Positions 59,856 to 64,000 of a stretch of 64,000 bases of DNA are shown here, piece after piece (position 1 is the stretch's first letter; the number at the start of each line of letters is the position of its first letter). The translations under genes were made by a program, and so were the position numbers. Below the pieces are notes generated by a model. It ran no database searches. It saw only the letters and a list, made by a program, of their open reading frames with translations, and had not been told where the DNA came from. The DNA comes from Nitrospira sp. UBA2082. GTDB lineage: Bacteria > Nitrospirota > Nitrospiria > Nitrospirales > Nitrospiraceae. The stretch spans positions 36,004 through 100,003 of the forward strand of contig DCZO01000015.1 in the NCBI GenBank assembly GCA_002331335.1, in the 5' to 3' direction.

Positions 59856-60238
59856 GTATCCTCCCCTTCCCCAACCAGATACTTGCCTTTGGTGCTTTGA
59901 CACCGTTCTCACTTGGGGGATGCGGCTGCTCGTGTAGCTGAATGCGCAGATTCCATGCCATCTACCCGTTCCGCGGAATGATCGATTTACTGCATGATAT
60001 CGACATGTTAGATAAATTTCCCTGCCCCGACTTTGGTAGGGAGATGGAGAAGGCTTTACGGCGCGGTTTGTCTATGAGCCGCACTTTGTCGCATAGCACC
60101 TTTCGCTTGAGAACGTACCCCAGGCTGGGCATTCACTTAGCTAGAGAGAAGGTCTCGTGGAGTGGTATTCTTAGACAAGAAGCAGCACGAAACTCCGAGG
60201 CGCGATTCCTTGGGTTGGCATTTGGGAAAGGACATTCT
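59856..60238. other. 383-base gap without a convincing gene
   Basis: The stretch between the transglycosylase start and the lipoprotein start holds a frame open from ATG 59942 in phase with the lipoprotein gene. The residues before 60239 look random and the lipoprotein signal argues for the later start. I see no clear promoter, repeat or RNA here. Confidence 0.4.
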
Positions 60239-60586
60239 GTGTTACGTAAAATCATCATCCGACCTATTATGTCAGTACTCTTCATTTCGCTGGGGCTCAT
60301 GACCGGGTGCGCCGAAGAGTTTGTATTGTTCCACAGTGGATCAGGAGATCCCATACTTCTTGCCCGCCGGGCCTATACATCGGACGCATGTACCGAAAGG
60401 CTCAAAGCAGATGCGGCTCGGCTCGGCGTGACGCTCCGATACGTCCATATACGGGGCAACTTTGCCGGTCGCTCGTTGCTATGGCCCATTGAGCGCGGAT
60501 ATGCTTGTGAAGCCGGTATTGGTCCGGAACAGTTGCCTACGGGAGCCTACCCCAATGGGAGAGAGCTCGTGCTCAGGGGGTTCTGA
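60239..60586 (+). CDS. small lipoprotein, unknown
   Basis: A 115-residue lipoprotein with the signal MLRKIIIRPIMSVLFISLGL and lipobox LMTGC. I chose GTG 60239 because GGGAAAGGA lies just upstream and it puts the signal at the N-terminus. The mature part has cysteines at CTER and YACEAG, possibly a disulfide. No family recognised. Confidence 0.6.
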   Translation: MLRKIIIRPIMSVLFISLGLMTGCAEEFVLFHSGSGDPILLARRAYTSDACTERLKADAARLGVTLRYVHIRGNFAGRSLLWPIERGYACEAGIGPEQLPTGAYPNGRELVLRGF

Positions 60587-60924
60587 TCCTAACCAACCGC
60601 TGAACTTCGTGTTTGTTACCCTGCCGATGGATTAAGAACGACAAATTCGAAAAAATTTCCCCTTTCCTGCCTCGACCTGTTGACATCACTGAATGTAGTG
60701 GAGTATTAGTCCGATACCCCACCCTGTTGTGGCATCGCACTGAGATCATTTTTCTTACAAGACATGCGAAAGGAGGTGGGACCGACGATCTGGTGGAACC
60801 TTCCTTCCGTGCCGGAACATGATTTGACTAGATAGAACTGGTGGACCGAAGTCTCAACAGGCTGGGCAAGCGTTCACGTAATCGACACCACTGCCACGTG
60901 CCCAAATAAGACGAAGGAGCAAGA
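60587..60924. promoter_or_regulatory. intergenic region with a sigma-70-like promoter and an orphan ribosome site
   Basis: TTGACA at 60680-60685 is followed, 18 bases later, by TATTAG (60704-60709), a fair -35/-10 pair for the gene at 60925. At 60769-60780, AAAGGAGGTGGG is an excellent Shine-Dalgarno match, but no start codon follows at the right distance. It may serve a leader structure or be chance. No other gene is visible. Confidence 0.35.
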
Positions 60925-61299
60925 ATGGAAGATCTTGTGATCGAAGACAGCGCTGCATCCGCATTGGAAATTACGTTGGGCGACTTTCTTATGTTCATCA
61001 ATTGGATGAACCAGGCTGAAAAATCCCTTGATCGTGCCGAGTCCTTGCCCACACTACCCAGTTTGGATTCAGCCAAGGTCCGCGGATGGATTCAATTGGT
61101 ACAACGACTGGAAGAACGTTTCCGCCGAAGCGAGGAAAAGAAACTGGCCATGGAAGCCAATGTGATCGCGCAGGAAGCCCAACTTGGCCAGCTGCTCTCC
61201 CACTTACACGGAAATATCGCTTCTCTCTATGAAAACCTCGGACAAGCGCAGAAAGCCGAAGAAGTTCGTCGGCGAGCCGAAGCATTACATTGCGGCTAA
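60925..61299 (+). CDS. helical protein with TPR-like C-terminus
   Basis: A 124-residue soluble, coiled-coil-rich protein (VQRLEERFRRSEEKKLAMEA) ending in a single TPR-like motif (GNIASLYENLGQAQKAEEVR). AAGGAG precedes ATG. No family recognised. It stands before a response regulator gene, without a short linking gap. Confidence 0.65.
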   Translation: MEDLVIEDSAASALEITLGDFLMFINWMNQAEKSLDRAESLPTLPSLDSAKVRGWIQLVQRLEERFRRSEEKKLAMEANVIAQEAQLGQLLSHLHGNIASLYENLGQAQKAEEVRRRAEALHCG

Positions 61300-61539
61300 C
61301 CAGCCGTGACAGCTACCTCTGGTGAGGCGGCATGAAAGGTCGCCTCGCCAGGGTATAGCATCCTGCATCACCGCAACCCTTCCCCCTACAACAGACTTCA
61401 CGGCAATTCGGCCTTGGACCAGGTCTTGCATTTCAGCAATTGTCTTGTTGAAACAGCGGCTTAAGCTATACTTGCCACTATGGCAGGATGGTGCAACTTC
61501 AGATTGGCCCGCTAGGCCAACGCTCACTCGCATGAAACC

Positions 61540-62469
61540 ATGCTGAAGATCTTGCTGGTCGAGGACAACGATGTCGATGCTCATTTAACCCAAGATATCT
61601 TGGCGGAATGGAGCCTCGAGCAGTTTGATGTTGTGCAAGTCGCGCGCTTGAGCGAAGCATTCGTCCAGCTGGCCAAGACCAGATTTGATGCCATCCTCTT
61701 AGACTTGTCACTCCCAGATGGGTACGGACTGATGACTCTGAAGCAAATACAAGCAGCCAGTCCCACCATCCCCATTATCGTGCTGAGCGGGTTCAGCGAT
61801 CAATCGCTTGCGGTGGAGGCCGTTCAAAACGGCGCTCAGGATTATCTGGTCAAGGGGCAAGGCCAGCCGGAATTGCTGGCCCGCGCGATCCGCTATGCCA
61901 TCGAACGCAAACGGGCCGAGGAACGGCTGACGCATCTTGCCCAATATGATCAATTGACCGGTCTCGTGAATCGCACCTTGTTCCGCGACCGGCTCATCCA
62001 TGCCATGGCGAGAAGCAAGCGGCTTCAGCAACCCATGGGACTCATGCTGCTTGATCTCGATCGATTCAAGTCCGTGAACGATACCATGGGGCACGACGCC
62101 GGCGATCAGCTGCTAAAAGCCGTTGCAGACCGACTGCGGGAATGCGTCCGCGAAGTTGACACGGTGGCACGCATGGGTGGAGACGAATTTACGATCATTC
62201 TGGAGGCGCTCTCGCACGAAGATGATATCACCACGGTCGCGCAGAGAATCACCAAGTCTTTGACCGAGCCGTTCCCTCTTGAGAACCAACGCGTTTCAAT
62301 CGGCGTCAGCATTGGGATCACGGTCTATCCTCTTGATGATCACGAGATCGACGATCTCCTCCGGCACGCAGATGCCGCGATGTATCGGGCCAAACAGCAG
62401 GGCGGGAATGCCTTCCAGTTCCATATTCCTGATCATGCTTCGTCCACGCTGTTCTCCAAACCATCCTAA
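61540..62469 (+). CDS. response regulator with GGDEF diguanylate cyclase
   Basis: A 309-residue two-domain signalling protein. The receiver domain (1-120) has VEDNDVDAH, phosphoacceptor Asp in ILLDLSLPDG near residue 52, IVLSGFSD and a Lys in YLVKGQ. The GGDEF domain (about 140-300) has the active motif RMGGDEFTI and an inhibitory RxxD (REVD) five residues upstream, so it should make c-di-GMP with product feedback. The partner kinase is not nearby. The PilZ protein at 15.6 kb is a possible target of its signal. Confidence 0.95.
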   Translation: MLKILLVEDNDVDAHLTQDILAEWSLEQFDVVQVARLSEAFVQLAKTRFDAILLDLSLPDGYGLMTLKQIQAASPTIPIIVLSGFSDQSLAVEAVQNGAQDYLVKGQGQPELLARAIRYAIERKRAEERLTHLAQYDQLTGLVNRTLFRDRLIHAMARSKRLQQPMGLMLLDLDRFKSVNDTMGHDAGDQLLKAVADRLRECVREVDTVARMGGDEFTIILEALSHEDDITTVAQRITKSLTEPFPLENQRVSIGVSIGITVYPLDDHEIDDLLRHADAAMYRAKQQGGNAFQFHIPDHASSTLFSKPS

Positions 62470-62565
62470 CGTGGCCATTCAAAAAACGCAGAGCGTTCCC
62501 TGACGCTCGGCTTCGTCTTCTCGAACAGGTCACGCCGCACAGGATGACATCGCCGCATACGCGCA

Positions 62566-63363
62566 TTATCGGCCGATATCGGCAAGTGGCTGTTCAGTGA
62601 TCGTAAAGGCACCTCGCGGATTCTGTGTAAGGTCATTCACGTCTGCCAGCTCAGCGGGTATTGGGTTTGGATGTGAGTCCGGTGTCATCAGCACCCCCCA
62701 ATGCTGATTATGCCTGCAGACATTGTCCACAACCAGCCCGCCACCGTGGTGAAACAAGAGCATCCCGCTGAGCATGTTGGCTTCACAGAGGTTGCGGACG
62801 ATATCAGGACGGCTGCCGGGATCGCGAACGGCAATCCCGAAGTGATGGTTCTCGCTACAGCGATTCTGGGCCACGCGCGGCTGGGCACCGGCGAAGATGA
62901 AGATACCCGATTCTCGATTGCGGCACACCTCATTCTCCACAAAGGCAACCCGACATTCTGGCCCGTATAACACAACGCCGGATAGAATCCCCTCCATCGC
63001 TCGACACTGGGTGATCACACACGTCGAATCGAGGACATTGATTGCGGAGTGCTGATCGCTGCCGACATAGCGGAATGTGATGCCGGAGATGCGACCGGCC
63101 GAAACCCGCTGCAAATAGAGCGGCCCTCCGCGCCGGCTGAAGATATGTACGACATCGCGTCCTGCGCCGACCAACCAAACTGGCCGCTCACTCACGAATA
63201 CTTTGTCCTCATACGTCCCAGGGCGAACGTAGACCTGGTCCTGTTCGCCCGCATCCTTGAGCGCAGCGCTGGGGATCGGATAACAGCGAGGATCCTCTGC
63301 ATCGACGATCAAGGTGCGACCCCCGCGGGGGTTCTCCGGCCCCAATCCCAATTCCTCTCCCAC
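62566..63363 (-). CDS. right-handed parallel beta-helix protein, NosD-like
   Basis: A 265-residue protein with parallel beta-helix repeats: an early VYVRPGTYEDKVFVSERPVWLVG, given here as RPGTYEDKVFVSE and WLVGAG. Repeating turns follow, such as VVLYGPECRVAFVENEV, ESGIFIFAGAQPRVAQNRC and GMLLFHHGGGLVVDNVC. No signal peptide is seen. I start at GTG 63363 with GGGAGGAG upstream; the longer TTG start has no support. Carbohydrate binding or cleavage is the usual role, but catalytic residues are not recognisable. Confidence 0.8.
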   Translation of the reverse strand: MGEELGLGPENPRGGRTLIVDAEDPRCYPIPSAALKDAGEQDQVYVRPGTYEDKVFVSERPVWLVGAGRDVVHIFSRRGGPLYLQRVSAGRISGITFRYVGSDQHSAINVLDSTCVITQCRAMEGILSGVVLYGPECRVAFVENEVCRNRESGIFIFAGAQPRVAQNRCSENHHFGIAVRDPGSRPDIVRNLCEANMLSGMLLFHHGGGLVVDNVCRHNQHWGVLMTPDSHPNPIPAELADVNDLTQNPRGAFTITEQPLADIGR

Positions 63364-63487
63364 AGCGTTCTCCTCCCAACTGCGTGATGCGCTCCAATGC
63401 GACGCGACTGCTTTCAATCGTACAAACCCAAGCCCTTATTTTGTCAGTAACCCATGCCTGCCTTGAAGTAGGAACGAACATAATGAG

Positions 63488-63524
63488 ACAAGAACGGGCT
63501 CTCACCTTCCAGCCCGGTTCTTGT
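63488..63524. repeat. strong hairpin between divergent genes
   Basis: ACAAGAACGGGCT (63488-63500) pairs with AGCCCGGTTCTTGT (63511-63524) with one bulged base, around a 10-base loop. It lies upstream of both divergent genes, so it is not a gene-end terminator. It could be an operator or a leader RNA element of the beta-helix gene. Confidence 0.45.
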
Positions 63525-63611
63525 CGTACAAATCTGTCTGCATCTCGTTGACGCGTGTGTAAAATCCCTCACCCGCACAGGCTCTCCCTCCATCTAACAT
63601 ACTGTTTTATA

Positions 63612-63657
63612 TAGACTTGTTAGAGTCTAGCCGCATCCCCTGTGGCACAGCGATTGC
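63612..63657 (+). promoter_or_regulatory. sigma-54 promoter with adjacent inverted-repeat site
   Basis: TGGCAC (63643-63648), five bases, then TTGC (63654-63657) matches the -24/-12 consensus of RpoN promoters exactly. Just upstream, TAGACT-TGTTAG-AGTCTA (63612-63629) is a perfect six-base inverted repeat, and TAGACTCT recurs at 63663. Transcription would start near 63669, giving a leader of about 35 bases for the gene at 63705. The rest of the 341-base gap contains the hairpin at 63488 and no gene. Confidence 0.6.
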
Positions 63658-63704
63658 GTGAATAGACTCTGGACTCTTCGCCTAATCGCTACGGAGGCAC
63701 GTCT

Positions 63705-64000
63705 ATGAGACGCTACGGAATCGGCATCGTGCTTGTTCTCTCGACCCTCTTGTCCACAAGCATGTCCTTCGCTGCTCCCAACCAAATGCACGACACGTCT
63801 CGGAGACTGTATGATCGAGTCATGACAGAATTTAAGCACCGCGAATACGAAGCCGCGCTGGCGGGATTCCGCCTGTTCATGGAACTCCACAGCCAATCCG
63901 CCCTGGCAGCCAATGCCCAGTACTGGATCGGAGAATGCCAATACCGCATGGGGCGCTACAAGGATGCGCTCAACTCGTTCTATAACGTCGTCATGAATTA
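63705..64000 (+). CDS. YbgF/CpoB-like TPR protein, 5' part
   Basis: The first 98 codons of an exported protein: signal peptide 1-23 (ending SFAAP), then a TPR-type start YDRVMTEFKHREYEAALAGF and YWIGECQYRMGRYKDAL, as in CpoB (YbgF). CpoB proteins coordinate outer-membrane constriction with peptidoglycan synthesis through Tol-Pal. The N-terminal coiled coil of CpoB is missing, so it may be a shorter relative. CGGAGG precedes ATG. The gene runs off the window. Confidence 0.75.
   Translation, partial: MRRYGIGIVLVLSTLLSTSMSFAAPNQMHDTSRRLYDRVMTEFKHREYEAALAGFRLFMELHSQSALAANAQYWIGECQYRMGRYKDALNSFYNVVMN

Noticed and set aside
60613..60822. 69-residue open frame in the gap before 60925
   Set aside because: The strong ribosome-like site lies inside the frame rather than before its start, and the residues look random.
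1..64000. tRNA, rRNA genes and CRISPR arrays
   Set aside because: None seen by eye: no clear T-loop/acceptor pairs, no rRNA-like blocks and no regularly spaced repeats.

Overview
The window looks like a stretch of chromosome from a Gram-negative, diderm autotroph of the Nitrospira type (Nitrospirota). This is a judgement from gene content and style: a GC-rich sequence, lysine made through a DapL-type LL-diaminopimelate aminotransferase, many lipoproteins and lytic transglycosylases, an LptM-like lipoprotein, and protein families often seen in Nitrospira. No rRNA or tRNA is present to prove the taxonomy.

Layout. 1-5.7 kb: a tightly packed arginine/lysine operon (argG 3' end, argH, small lipoprotein, lysA, dapA, dapB). 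5.8-13.6 kb: small zinc-ribbon, YHS/TRASH-like and lipoprotein genes, a TalC/FSA-type transaldolase, a family 5 uracil-DNA glycosylase, an MltD-like transglycosylase, glycerate 2-kinase and a phosphotransferase with the rifampicin-phosphotransferase domain order. 13.8-19.6 kb: rmuC, a MazG-like pyrophosphohydrolase and a PilZ protein (+), then dapL-folK-panC and a class I amidotransferase (-). 19.7-25.3 kb: hicBA and envelope or unknown proteins.

25.5-30.7 kb is an accessory block that I read as an integron cassette array without an integrase in view (a CALIN). Four consecutive cassettes carry a UvrD-like helicase, a TIR-domain protein, a nucleotidyltransferase-like protein and an unknown protein. 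The 7-nt R'' box ending each cassette is the exact reverse complement of the GTTNNNN box that opens the same cassette, four times out of four. A fifth gene is broken by a frameshift. A RelE/ParE toxin-antitoxin pair follows.

31.4-46.1 kb: a TauE-like permease, Sel1/HEAT and CrtC/AttH-like proteins, a LON-domain protein, a DrrAB-type ABC transporter, a SirB1-like protein, an MBL hydrolase, a giant SAM-cyclase-ATPase, and a MarR regulator with a UspA-UbiB fusion kinase. 46.1-54.4 kb: a phosphoesterase, truD, a LOR/SDH ornithine cyclodeaminase-like gene overlapping an arginine dihydrolase-like gene, a beta-barrel protein, a 195-bp MITE-like element touching gpsA, and larB. 54.6-64 kb: larC, a Ca/Na exchanger, pdxA, rsmA, a lytic transglycosylase, a response-regulator diguanylate cyclase, a beta-helix protein, and the start of a YbgF/CpoB-like gene behind a good sigma-54 promoter match.

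The genes combine amino-acid supply (Arg, Lys/meso-DAP), cofactors (pantothenate, folate, PLP, nickel-pincer nucleotide), envelope maintenance and signalling. The cassette array and small toxin-antitoxin modules form the variable fraction.
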